The position numbers and the translations under genes are program-made. From positions 1 through 64,000 of the forward strand of contig SWDT01000574.1 of the NCBI GenBank assembly GCA_009193035.1: 64,000 nucleotides of DNA, in the 5' to 3' direction. This stretch comes from Halicephalobus mephisto (Eukaryota > Nematoda > Chromadorea > Rhabditida > Panagrolaimidae). Of the stretch, positions 1-11,600 are shown one piece after another. The notes beneath the pieces are model-generated. The model saw only the letters and a list, made by a program, of their open reading frames with translations, made no database searches and was not told where the DNA came from. Positions within the stretch are counted from its first letter, which is position 1; every line of letters starts with the position of its first letter.

Positions 1-782
1 CTAAATTCAAAAAATTCCGACTTCTTTAAAAATTTTATGAAAATTTTATAAAAATTTCTAAAATTCAAAAACTTCTGAAATCTTCGAAAACTTTATGAAA
101 ATTTATAAAAATTTCTAAAATTCAAAAAAACTTCTTTAAAAATTTTATGAAAATTTTATAAAAATTTCTAAAATTCAAAAACTTCTGAAATCTTAAAGGA
201 TGCTATAGAAGTCTTCGAAACCTGCTGAAATTCTGTAGAACCTTCTAGAAGTTTCCATAACCTTACTGAATTCTTCGCAATTTCATGAGAAGTTTCAGAA
301 TCTATCAAAATTCAGATTTTGAAAATTTTATAAGAATTTCTAAAATTCAAAAGATTCCGACTTCTTTAAAAATTTTATGAAAATTTTCGAAATTTTCAAG
401 AACAGTATAGAAATTTATGGAATATTCTCGAATTCGGTAAATCCTTCCGAAATTATTTGAAATCAATAATTCTGTAAATTTTAAAAAATTCTCGAAAATT
501 TCAAAATTTTCGAAATTCTTAAAATTCTTAAAATTTTCGAAATTCGTGTTGGGACAATTTCCTAAAAAATATTTCTTTTTTTTACAATTTTTCATAATAA
601 ACTAAAATTTTCAAAAATTTCTTTAAATCTGGAATTTTTATGATTTTTTAAAATTCAACATTTTCGAAATTTTAAATTTGATTTTGAAATTTAAAAAATT
701 TCATATTTTTGATTTTTAAATAATTGCTGATATTTTATTTTTATAACCTTTTTCGAATGTTTTATTTGTGGAAACTATGTAG
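1..782. repeat. AT-rich flank with ~110-bp degenerate repeat
   Basis: No gene is visible. The stretch repeats a block beginning CTTCTTTAAAAATTTTATG, seen at about 21, 131 and 361, with short AAATTTCTAAAATTC words between. An 82-codon minus-strand frame (595-347) is only this repeat read backwards. It is probably the intron before the exon that starts at 783. Confidence 0.6.
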
Positions 783-3700
783 CAACCTGAGCCGGATAAA
801 ATTCCACTCTCGAAACCAAACCGCGATCTCGTTCGTCGCTCGCGCAGGTCAGCCGGAGCTGCAGCCAGTTGACTGGAACCTCGCCAGAAAATGTCACTGA
901 CCTGTGCTGAGGTCTATAAAAAGATCTACATCAAAATCAAAGTCAAATTTTCGCATAATTAAGTAAGTCTAATATTGCAAGCAAACTGCAGGTTTTGGGG
1001 TGTTCATATATAAAACTATAAATATATTAACTAATTTGTCCAAACATCGCAAATAGATTGCAAAATTTAAAATTTTCATATATGAAACTAGAAAAATATC
1101 AATTTAACTGCTCAAATATCGCAAATAAATTGCAAGGTTTTAAAATTTTCATATATGAAACTAGAAAAATACCAATTTAACTGCTCAAATATCACAATCA
1201 AACTGAAATTTCTGAAATTTTCATATATGAAACTAGAAAAATACCAATTGACCTGTCCAAATGTTGTAAATATACTGCAGATTTCGAAATTTTCATATAT
1301 GAAATTACAAACATGTCAATTGACCTGCTCAAATATCGCAAGCAGACTGCAAATTTGATTTTGACTTTGATGTGGACCTCTTTCTAGACCTGGACATTGT
1401 TTACCAAATCCGACGAGGAAATCTTGTTTCCTTATTTTGAAAAAAAACAAAAAACTAGTTTTATATAATAAATTTAAAACTATATAATTTTAAATTTAAA
1501 ACTATATAATTTTAAATATTTCTTTTTCGATTTAAATATTGTACTTGGACTTTTTTCAACGAACCTCTTCGGGAGCGGATTAGAACCTATTTCTCATCTC
1601 CCGAAGAGATTGAACGACAGCGCGAACCCAATTTTCACCTTTTCTGGGACTTGCTTGTCTTGAGTCTGATCTCTATTTTACATTTCTTTTTGCGGCTATT
1701 TTGAGTACCTCAATATACTCATCTAATCGTTATTTTTTATTTTTAAAATTCTATAAAACTTAATAAAAATGTTTGAAATTTTATAAAGATATTTGAAATT
1801 TTATAAAAATACTTAAAATTTTATAAAAATATTTGAAATTTTACAAAGATATTTTAAATTTTATAAAGATATTTTAAATTTTCGAAATTTTATAAAAATA
1901 TTTGAAATTTTGAGAATTTTATAAAAAAAGTTTTAAATTTTATAAAAATGTTGGAAGTTTTTATAAAATTTGCTTTTAGATCATTTTTTGTTTTTAATTT
2001 TTTACAATATTATGATTTTTAAACACTACTCGAAAACTGTCCTTCATCCTGACTTAGTTATCTAATCTCCTGGATTTAGCTTTTCCTTAATGATTTTCAT
2101 ATTTCAAAATTGTCCTTAGTTTTATTTTTAGCTGTGTCCCCAAGAGTTATTGGAATTGATCGATACTTGTTTCGGCTGTATAATAGTTACTTTCTAAAGA
2201 TATTTATTCCTCAACGATATTGATTCACTATCAATACTTGTTCTTCTTCGGTAGTTGTTCCCCTTCGATACTTGTTCCCCAGCGTTATTTATTCTCCAGC
2301 GATATTGATTCACTATTGATAATTGTTCCCCCAGTGATATTCATTCCTCTTCGGTAGTTGTTCCTCTTCGATACTTGTTCCTCTTCGGTAGTTGTTCCCC
2401 TGTGATATTCATTCCCCTTCAGTAGTTGTTCCCCTGTGATATTTATTCCCCAATGATATTCATTCCTCTTCGATACTTGTTCCCCAGTGATATTCATTTC
2501 TCTTCGGTAGTTGTTCCCCAGTGATATTCATTCCCCTTCAGTAGTTGTTCCCCTGTGATATTTATTCCCCAGTGATATTCATTCCTCTTCGATACTTGTT
2601 CCCCAGTGATATTCATTCCTTTTCGGTAGTTGTTCCCCTTCGATACTTGTTCCCCAGCGTTATTTATTCCCCTTTGGTAGTTGTTCCCCAATGTTATTTA
2701 TTTCCTCTTCAATACTTGTTCTTTATCGATATTTATTCCCTTTCAAGAGTTGCTCCTCTTCGATATTCCATCCTCTTCAATAGTTGTTCTCCTTCGACAT
2801 TTATTCCTCATTATTTCACAAGATTTATCTCATTTCATTTTATATTAATTTTTCTTGCAGTTAAATCAACTTAATATCTTAGTTAAAAAAGTTAATTTAA
2901 AAAGATAGAATTTTAAAATCAACACAAATCAAAGGGGAACAAAGGTCGCTGGGGAACAACTTTCATACTGTTCTTACTTAGATGGACAATTGGGTCGTTT
3001 GAATTTTTGGAATAAATGGCAGATGGCTTTTTTACTTTTTTTACTCAAACGCGGGAAAATGAAAATCGATTTTGAATTTTTTTTACAAAGATATTTATAA
3101 AAATTAAAAATATAAAATTCAAATTTTTTAAAATGAGTAATAAAATCGAAATTTTTAAAAATATTTAAATTTAAAAATTTTATTTTTCTGTTTTTTGTTA
3201 TTTTTTAGAAACAGATATAATTCACATTAAAAATTATTTAAATTTATTTTGAATTAATTCAAAGTTTATTTAAAATAAAAAATGTGAATTTCGAAAATAT
3301 TATAAAATTCGTTTTTTTTACTTATTATGTATGAAATTTTACGTTTGAATTTCTGACATTAGGAGATTCTGAAGTAAAAATTAAATGTGGATTATAAATA
3401 AGTATTTTTTAATTTGCGAAATATGTTCTATCAAGTGTGACAAAACTGCCTTGATCAAAATTAGGGACTTGATAGATGAAATTCTGTATATTTATTTTAT
3501 TTTCTCATATCTTGAAGCTTCGAAGTACAACTTAACGATAAATCCTGAATATATATTCAATAAGTTATTAAATAAGTCCTAACTGATTTCAAAAACTATT
3601 TCGATTAAATCTCGATATATGACGTATAAAATCCCGTACAACTGTCTCACTTTCCTCTATCATAGGGCTTTCTAACAAGTCTTAACCACATATTACAACT

Positions 3701-5499
3701 AAGTACTTGATAAACTACAAAATAAACTTTATATGATGTCAGTAAACTTTGAATGAATCTCAATATATGGTGTATAAAATTCCATGTAACTATCTCACTT
3801 CTTTACATCCTTTAGTAAACTTTAACCACATATTAGAACTAAGTACTTGGTAAACTACAAAATATATCTCACATAGTATCAGTAAACTTTGAATAAATTT
3901 CGATATATGGTGTATAAAATTCCATATAACTATTTCACTTCTTTACATCCTTTAGTAAACTTTAACCACATATTAGAACTATGTACTTGGTAAACTACAA
4001 AATGAACCTCACATAGTATCAGTAAACTTTGAATAAATTTCGATATATGGTGTATAAAATTCCATATAACTATCTCACTTCTTTACATCTTTTAGTAAAC
4101 TTTAATCACATATTACAACTAAGTACTTGGTAAACCATAAAATAAACTTTATATAGTATCAAAAGCCACTTTAATTAAAGCTTTTCTTTGTCAAATGAAA
4201 CAAGAATCTCTGCAGTTCCCGGAAAGGCTTATTTGCATCTTGTTTCTTACGGCCTCTCAAACATTGTCTCGTTTTGTTTCTTATCTATTGGCGTTGGAGA
4301 GACAAGCAGACCTCACGAACACGATTTTACAACTTTTGCCGATTTTTGTACAATAAATTTTAGTTTAATCGATATTCAGTAACTTTGTTATTTTGTAATT
4401 TTTAAAAAGTCAAAAATGTTCCATGTGGACAATTTTGGATTATTTTTAAATTTATTTATTTAATAAAATTTTAAAGTTGTTCAATTTTTAGTTTTTTTGT
4501 TTTTTTTTCGATATTTTTAATTTTATCAAATATACTTTTATTCGAAATATTTCGTTTTTATTGATTTTTAAAAATTGAAACTTTTGTGTACTGTAGATTT
4601 ATATCGTTTATTATTTTAGAAATCGTTAAAATTCCATTTTCGATTTTATAGAAATTAAATTTTTGAAATATTTAAAATTTTGAAATATTTCGAAATAGTT
4701 AAAATTTTTTTAATTTTTTGAAATATTTAAATTTTAAATTTTCTGATTTTTACAGTACTCTATAAACCTAAAAATGTATTTTAAAAATTTATATATTATT
4801 ATTTTTCCTAAAATCAAAATCCTAAATTCTTCCAAATTTATGTGATTATATTTTTTGACATTTTTTTATGTAAATGTCTAAAAAACACCTAATACAGTAC
4901 TCCTATTTTCTCCAAAATTTCAATAACATTTTTTTATTTCGAAATTTCAAAAATAAAAAATATTTTTGTCCTTCAAAAATTGGAATCTTCAAAAAAAACG
5001 ATATTTTTAATTTCGAAATTAAAAAGATTAAAAATATGTATTTTTTAAAATTAAAAAAAATTAAAAAATTTTATTTTTTAAAAATTTCGAAATTAAAAAA
5101 ATTAAAAATATTTATTTTTTAAAATTCAAAAAAATTAATTTAAAAATTTTTGTTTTTTAAAAATTTCGAAATTTAAAAAATTTAAAAATTTTCCCTTAGG
5201 GAATTTTTAAATTTTTGGAAAAATTTTAATTGTAGTTTTGTTACTGTTTACAGTAATCCTATTTTTTTTATGTCATTTTTTTCCGATATTTTTGATTTTT
5301 TGGAATTTATGAAAAAAATTTACACATATTCGTGAATTGAATAATTTATATCTTTTTCGATAATTATCAATATAATAAAAATAATTTTTTCAGCCCCGAC
5401 CTCAAGCTCGGCAAGAAGGAGCCGAATCATCCTTCCTTTGATAATTTACTTCTTAGAAGAAAAAAACTGATAAATTTTGACGTCTTTAAAAATTTTTGA
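783..5499 (+). CDS. possible last two exons of an upstream gene (partial)
   Basis: Not recognised. Two short GC-richer islands read as exons 783-847 and 5394-5499. The first reads QPEPDKIPLSKPNRDLVRR onward and ends in phase 2 at a GTCAGC donor. The second follows a good TTTTTTCAG acceptor, reads PDLKLGKKEPNHPSFDN onward and ends at TGA 5497-5499. The phases join cleanly (AG|C), giving a basic, proline-containing C-terminus of about 57 residues. The 5' acceptor (CTATGTAG) is weak, and the last ten residues are AT-rich and could be read-through. The 4.5-kb intron holds a TIR element and three tandem arrays. The stop lies 104 bases before the next ATG, a spacing typical of nematode operons. The 5' part of the gene, if real, is outside the window. 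Confidence 0.38.
911..1390. mobile_element. 480-bp element with ~44-bp inverted ends and internal repeats
   Basis: The left end (911-954, starting GGTCTATAAAAAGATC) and right end (1347-1390, ending CTTTCTAGACC) are inverted repeats matching at about 35 of 44 positions. The interior is four ~70-bp tandem units, each containing TTCATATATGAAA, at about 1077, 1150, 1223 and 1292. There is no transposase frame; the 67-codon frame at 1155-1358 is the repeat itself. I could not find a convincing target duplication. A non-autonomous DNA element is the likeliest reading. Confidence 0.5.
1740..1975. repeat. ~22-bp AT-rich tandem repeat
   Basis: About ten degenerate copies of a unit like TTTTATAAAAATATTTGAAA. 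It is non-coding and sits inside the putative 847-5394 intron. Confidence 0.6.
2160..2815. repeat. degenerate TTGTTCCCC/TTCATTCC array
   Basis: Dozens of short words alternate: GATACTTGTTCCCC, AGTGATATTCATTCC and TCGGTAGTTGTTCCC. The spacing is about 18-20 bases and larger blocks are duplicated (compare 2403-2475 with 2523-2595). Open frames on both strands here (2285-2497, 2494-2691, 2545-2874) are periodic translations of the repeat. They lack splice sites or conserved features and are not called as genes. Confidence 0.7.
2816..3599. other. AT-rich spacer, no gene seen
   Basis: Mostly homopolymeric A/T runs. A 65-codon frame at 3385-3582 is less repetitive than its surroundings but has no recognisable feature and no clear splice sites. 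Confidence 0.5.
3600..4165. repeat. 140-bp tandem repeat, about four copies
   Basis: The marker word TACTTGGTAAACTAC (with small changes) recurs at 3701, 3841, 3981 and 4121, exactly 140 bases apart. Each unit also carries ATATATGGTGTATAAAATTCC. The first unit is the most diverged. Confidence 0.85.
4166..5393. other. AT-rich intron remainder
   Basis: 4180-4380 is a less AT-rich patch with a 64-codon frame of no recognisable family. 4400-5393 is A/T homopolymer words, with ATTAAAAATATTTATTTTTT repeated around 5020-5150. I see no gene. Confidence 0.5.
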
Positions 5500-5598
5500 G
5501 AATTGATTTTTCTCAATTACCGACGACTCGAATCACTGCCGCTCCTTTTTTTAATTTTATTTTTCATCGATATTTATTTTTTTTTCTACCGTACTCAG

Positions 5599-5602
5599 GA
5601 TC
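5599..5602 (+). promoter_or_regulatory. probable trans-splice acceptor before gene A start
   Basis: TTTCTACCGTACTCAG ends at 5598 and leaves only GATC before ATG 5603. No upstream exon fits this acceptor in frame, so a spliced leader is the simplest donor. With the preceding putative stop at 5499 it looks like an operon junction. Confidence 0.45.
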
Positions 5603-5647
5603 ATGTCAACACAAGTCCATTTTGTCAGAAATAATCCATTTATATTG
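5603..5647 (+). CDS. gene A exon 1 (first start)
   Basis: Fifteen codons (MSTQVHFVRNNPFIL) end in phase 0 at GTAAGA. The open frame runs on into the intron, so the coding claim rests on the start context and the phase match to the next exon. Confidence 0.4.
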
Positions 5648-8600
5648 GTAAGATTTAAAAATGCAAATAAGGAAGTCTTAGTGGTCATTTTTGGAAAGGG
5701 GATCAATGTCAGAAAAGCGAAATTTTTCTGCCATCTCGAATTACGCCAATGGGCATTTCTGAATTTGAGGAAAATTTTATTCAAAAATATTTATTTTTAG
5801 AACGATTCCCGATTTGGATCCAGTGGACAGCTAGTTGCCAAAGAACAAATCTCGACCAATTTCGGATATCCAGGATATCCAGGATATAGACAAGGTTGGT
5901 AATAATCCACCGTAAGCGAAACTAGGGACAACCAAAGAAAACAAAGTTGTTGAGTTCTGGTCCTGAAGCGAATATCGAGTTTATTATTTTCGGTATTTCG
6001 ATGATTTTTGAATATTTTTTGCATTTTGAAAATCGAAAAAATCATCAAATGTAAAAATAATTTTAAAAATCCAGAAATCATCAAAAACAGTATCAAAAAT
6101 AATTAATTTAATATTCGTCCTATACAAAAAGAGTACATTAAAACAAGTCTAATATATGGATACACTAAATACAATGCCCCAATATCAACTTTATACGGTA
6201 CATTATACACCATGTACTCTTTTTATGTGTATATATACTTTCATTCACAAAAAGAGTACATTAAAACGGTTCTAATATATTAGATATATTAGATATATTA
6301 TATCCAATATATCGATATATTAAGTACAATATATCCGATATTAACTTAATATATTGATATATTTAATATAATGTATTTCATACATTAAAATCGTTTTTGG
6401 TATTTCGATGTATTAAATATAATATATTCGATATTAAAGTAGTATATCGATATATTGAATATAATGTATTTCATACATGGTATTTCGATGTATTAAATGC
6501 AATATGTTTGATATTAACTTAATATATTGATATATTGAATATAATGTATTTCATATATAGTATTTCGATGTATTAAATACAATATATTCGATATTAAAGT
6601 AGTATATCGATATATTGAATATAATGTATTTCATACATTAAAATCCTTTTTGGTATTTCGATGTATTAAATATAATATATTCGGTATTAAAGTAGTATAC
6701 CGATATATTGAATATAATGTATACTATACATTAGAGCTGCTTTAATATATCCATACATTATGTACAGTGAGCTTACTATTCGTTCCAGGACTGGAATTCA
6801 GCACTTTTATTTGTTACTTTAAATCAGAAATAAAATTTTCATTAAAATAATGAAAAATGTTTAATTTTGATTCCGAAAAAACACACATGAACTTATTCTG
6901 GTTTCGTTTTTCGGTGATTTCTGATTTTTTATCTTTTTACACTTGTTAGAAAATATATAATATTCGGTAAATGTAAAAAATCGAAAAAATAATTAAAAAT
7001 TATCGATAATTATGCAACAGTAATATTATATTTTTTTTGTCAAAATCGAAATTGAATAATTTTTTGTTTTAATTTTAAACGAAAATACATAAAATTAAAA
7101 TGTCAAAAAATATTTTATAAATTTTTGTTTTTAGTTTCTCAATCAGCGAGTTGTTCGAATCTGCAGCAACGGACCCAGTTTGGTCCCCCATTCGAACCCC
7201 GTAATCCGGTCCCGGTTTCCGTCTTCAGAAGATTCAGATTGGTTTCGGAAAGAACCACAGATGAAGATTTATTAATTAATCAACTTTCTAAACAATCTGA
7301 CGTTTCTCGTTCTGCTCATTCTGTGGCTTATTACGGTCAAAAATCAGAAGACGAAAATGAAATTTCGACTTTTTTCGACAGTAATCAACAGTTGCAAAAT
7401 AAACATCGAAAACAAGAATCACATTTAATCATTCATCATCAACCTGGTTTTGAAAAAAAATTAGAACATAGTCAATCTCACGGGGCCATTTCTCAAGCCC
7501 AACTCCGAGAACCATTGAGGATCGAGTTGACGGACAAAAAAGAGGATTTCCACACAAGAGAAGGACGGCAGGACTTCTGGCAACAAAAAGACGATTCTCC
7601 AGAAGAAAACAGTAGGTTTAAATTTTTGAAAAATAAATAAATTTAATTTTTAAATAATTTAAAAAATTCTTAATAAATTTAATTTTAGTTTTTAAATAAC
7701 TTTAAAATTTTAAATTAATTTAATTTTAATTTTTAAATAATTTAAAATTTTTAATAAATTTAATTTTTAAATAATTTTAAAATTTCTAATTAATTTAATT
7801 TTAATTTTTAAATAATTTTAAGTAAATCTTTGGTCCTGACATGAAATGACAAATCTATTTTTATTATTGCATTTAAAGAAAATTTTATGAATTAAAAACA
7901 AAAATTAATAAATTCATATTTTTTATTAATTTTTTAATATTTTTAAAATTTTGTTTTTTTTTTAAATTTTTTATTTTTTGTTTTTTATTTTTTGTTTTTT
8001 TATTTTTTTAAATCCGATCAATTTTTTGCTTGAAATCGATACTCTCGGATTTACCTCAAAATGGACTCAATCGGGTTACAGAATCGATTTCGACAGACTC
8101 TCGTATTTGACCTCCTTTCACTTTTTGGATCGAAAAAATTACCTCTGATATTTGTAATATTGGACTTTTATAGAATTTTCCCTTAGAATTTTCCGAAATC
8201 TAATAAGTTTCGAAATTACTGAGAATCTTTCATAAAAATTTTCAAATATTTAAAAAATTAAAAATTTTAAAATCTTTTAGAAGTTTTTAAGGCTTTTCAG
8301 AATCTCTAAGAAACTTCTGAAATTTTTAAAATTTTTCAGAAATTTATAATTCTTTAAATTCTATCAGAAAATTTTTAAACTATTCGGAATCTCTCAGAAA
8401 TTCTGGAATTTTTAGAACTCTCCAGAAAACTTAAAAATTTGAAAATCTTTCAGAAATTTCTGAAATTTTCCAAAATCTTTCAAAAACTTAAAACTTCAAA
8501 CTTTCTCGGAAATTTCTAAAATTTTTAAAACTCCCAAAAATTTCTGAAACTTTTTAAAACTCTCCCAGAAATTTTTAGAATTTTTGAAAATCTTCCAGAA

Positions 8601-11600
8601 AATTTTTAAATTATTCGGAATCTCCAGAAATTTATTAAAATCTTTAAACTCTCCCAGAAACTTAAAATTTTGAAAATCTTTCAGAAATTTCTGAAATTTT
8701 CCAAAATCTTTCAAAAACTTAAAACTTCAAACTTTCTCGGAAATTTCTAAAATTTTTAAAACTCCCAAAAATTTCTGAAACTTTTAAAACTCTCCCAGAA
8801 ATTTTTAGAATTTTTGAAAATCTTCCAGACCAGAAAATTTTTAAATTATTCGGAATCTCTCAGAAATTTATTAAAATCTTTAAACTTCTCCCAGAAACTT
8901 AAAACTTTTGAAAATTTTTCTGAAATTTCTGAAATCTTCCAAAATCTTTCAAAAACTTAAAACTTCAAACTTTCTCGGAAATTTCTGAAACTTTTAAAAC
9001 TCCCAAAAATTTCTAAAATTTTTAAAACTCTCCCAGAAATTTTTAGAATTTTTGAAAATCTTCCAGAAAATTTTTAAACTATTCGGAATCTCTCAGAAAT
9101 TTATTAAAATCTTTAAACTTCTCCCAAAAACTTAAAACTTTTAAAACTCCCAAAAATTTCTGAAACTTTTAAAACTATCCCAGAAATTTCTGAAACTTTT
9201 AAAAATCTTCCAGAAAATTTTTAAACTATTCGGAATCTCTCAGAAATTTATTAAAATCTTTAAACTTCTCCCAGAAACTTAAAAATTTTGAAAATCTTTC
9301 AGAAATTTCTGAAATTTTCCAAACTTTCAGAATTTTCTAGAATGTTTCAGAATCCATTGAAAATTTCCGGCTTTCATTTGAGATTTAAAATTTAAGAAAT
9401 TTCTCAAACTTTGTGTCTAGACAATTTCATAATTTTTTTCGTTGTTAAATCACAAATTTAATGACATCTCTAAATCGGACTAGTTGATTTTTGTACATTT
9501 TTTGAAAAGTTACAGAAACCAAAATTGATTCATGTTTGTTTTTTTTTGAATCATTTTAAATTTTTTCTGCTTGAGCAATCATGGGATTTTCGTTATTCAT
9601 TTTGTATAATATCTTTGAAAATTGTCTAAATTGATAAAAACTGATTTCTTTGAAAAAAAATCAGAATTAAAAATTCAAAGCTGGTTCATTTCTGCGCAAT
9701 TTGAAGACCGATGATTTTTTGAGCAACAAGTAATCTGATCCTCTTGGAATCCTGTTTAGGAAACTATTTATTTTTTTCCGGTAAACCTATCTAGATCCGT
9801 CAAGTATTTCGAACTCGGACTTATAAAGCTGAATTTTCTCCAAGCGATTTTTTTTTAAAATAAATAATTTTTAAATTTATTTTTTTAGAAATAAATGATT
9901 TTTTAAAAGTAAATAATTATTTTTAAATTTATTTTTTAAATAAATGATTTTTAAATTTATTTTTTTTTAAAAGTAAATAATTTTTTTAAATATATTTTTT
10001 AAATAAATGATTTTTTTAAATAAATAATTATTTTTAAATTTATTTTTCTTTTATTTTTGGAATTTTTTACGTAGAAATTTATTTTTTTTTGATATTTAAA
10101 TTTTCACAAATTCGGTTTTTCAAAACTGACCACCTGTGAACTGATTATTCGTAAAACAAGTCCAATCTGGAAAAATCACATTTTTTTTCAAATAAAATTT
10201 TTGTGATTATAATTAGTTTCTGGTTTTGTGGCCGTTGCCGGAGGAAATAAATTTTGTTTTTTTTATTCAATTTGGATTAAATGGTCCAAAAACCGAAAAA
10301 TAAATTTTAAAAATTTTCAAAGATATTTATTTTTTTGATTTTTCTTTAATTAAAAAAAATTTATATTTCAATTTTATTAATTAGATTACTGTAGTTTGTT
10401 GAATTTTTATTAATTTTTTAAAATTGGATTTAATTTAGAAATATTATGTTATTCGAAAACTAAATTTTTCCACAAAATTGTCTCGAAGGGAATTTTTAAA
10501 TTTTGTAGAAACTTCCAGAATTTGAGATTTTAGATGACTTCAGAAGTATCTACTGGATTCTGAAAAGATTCTGGAAGTTTCTTGAAGTTTCAAATGAATT
10601 CAGAAGTATCTATTCAATTCTGAAAAAATTCTGGAAGTTTCAGATGACTTCAGAAGTACCCACTGAATTCTGGAAAGATTCTGGAAGTTTCTTGAAGTTT
10701 CAAATGACTTCAAAAGTATTTACTGAATTCTGGAAAGATTCTTGAAGTTTCAAATGACTTCAGAAGTATCCACTGAATTCTGGAAAGATTCTGGAAGTTT
10801 CAAATGACTTCAGAAGTATCTATTGAATTCTGAAAAATTCAAAAAATTCTATAAAATTTTAAATGACTTCAGAAATATCCACTGGATTCTGAAAAATTCA
10901 TCAGAATTTCAAAGATATTTCAAAAAATTTAATATTTTTCACTGGATTCTGGAACTTTCTATATAATTTCATAAAATTTCAACTTAATTCTAGAAAATTT
11001 CGGAAAATTCTATTAATTTTCGGAAGAATTTAGAAATTTTCATAAAATTTTAAAACTTGTGAAATTTCATAAAATTTAAAAATTTTTACAGAATTTTGAA
11101 ATTTCAGAAAATTTTAATTTTTTTCAGAAATTTCTTTAAAAATTAAAATTTTTGAAAATTCTAAAAATTTAAAAAAATTAATAAAATTAAACTTGATTAA
11201 AAATTAGTTTTTTTTCGCACATCCTCTGGCTATAGTCTTAAATCCAAACAGTAAATTCTTATTCAAATACGATATTGAAGAAATATTTACAATCACAGGG
11301 CCTACTTGACAATAATCTGACAGTAATCCTGTGTACATTTAACTTTTGAATAAGCTTGAAATTTTTCATTTGCAAACAATCAGTTTTTGTAGCGATTTGG
11401 ACTTTCTGGAATTTCGGACAGATCATTATTCAGTACAAAGTTTGCTGGACCAACTGGTCACTTTCGGGACTGATCCTCTTTTCGCCTCCCTTCCGCGTTG
11501 ACAAACAAAAATTATACTTGATTTTTTATCGAATGTTGAAATAAAGAGGAAATTCACAAAAGAATAAAAAGGAACGCTAATCCTCCACCCGACAGTTGAA

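Noticed and set aside
2285..2874. Overlapping open frames on both strands (70, 65 and 109 codons)
   Set aside because: They translate a short tandem repeat; protein periodicity follows the DNA unit, and there are no splice sites or start context.
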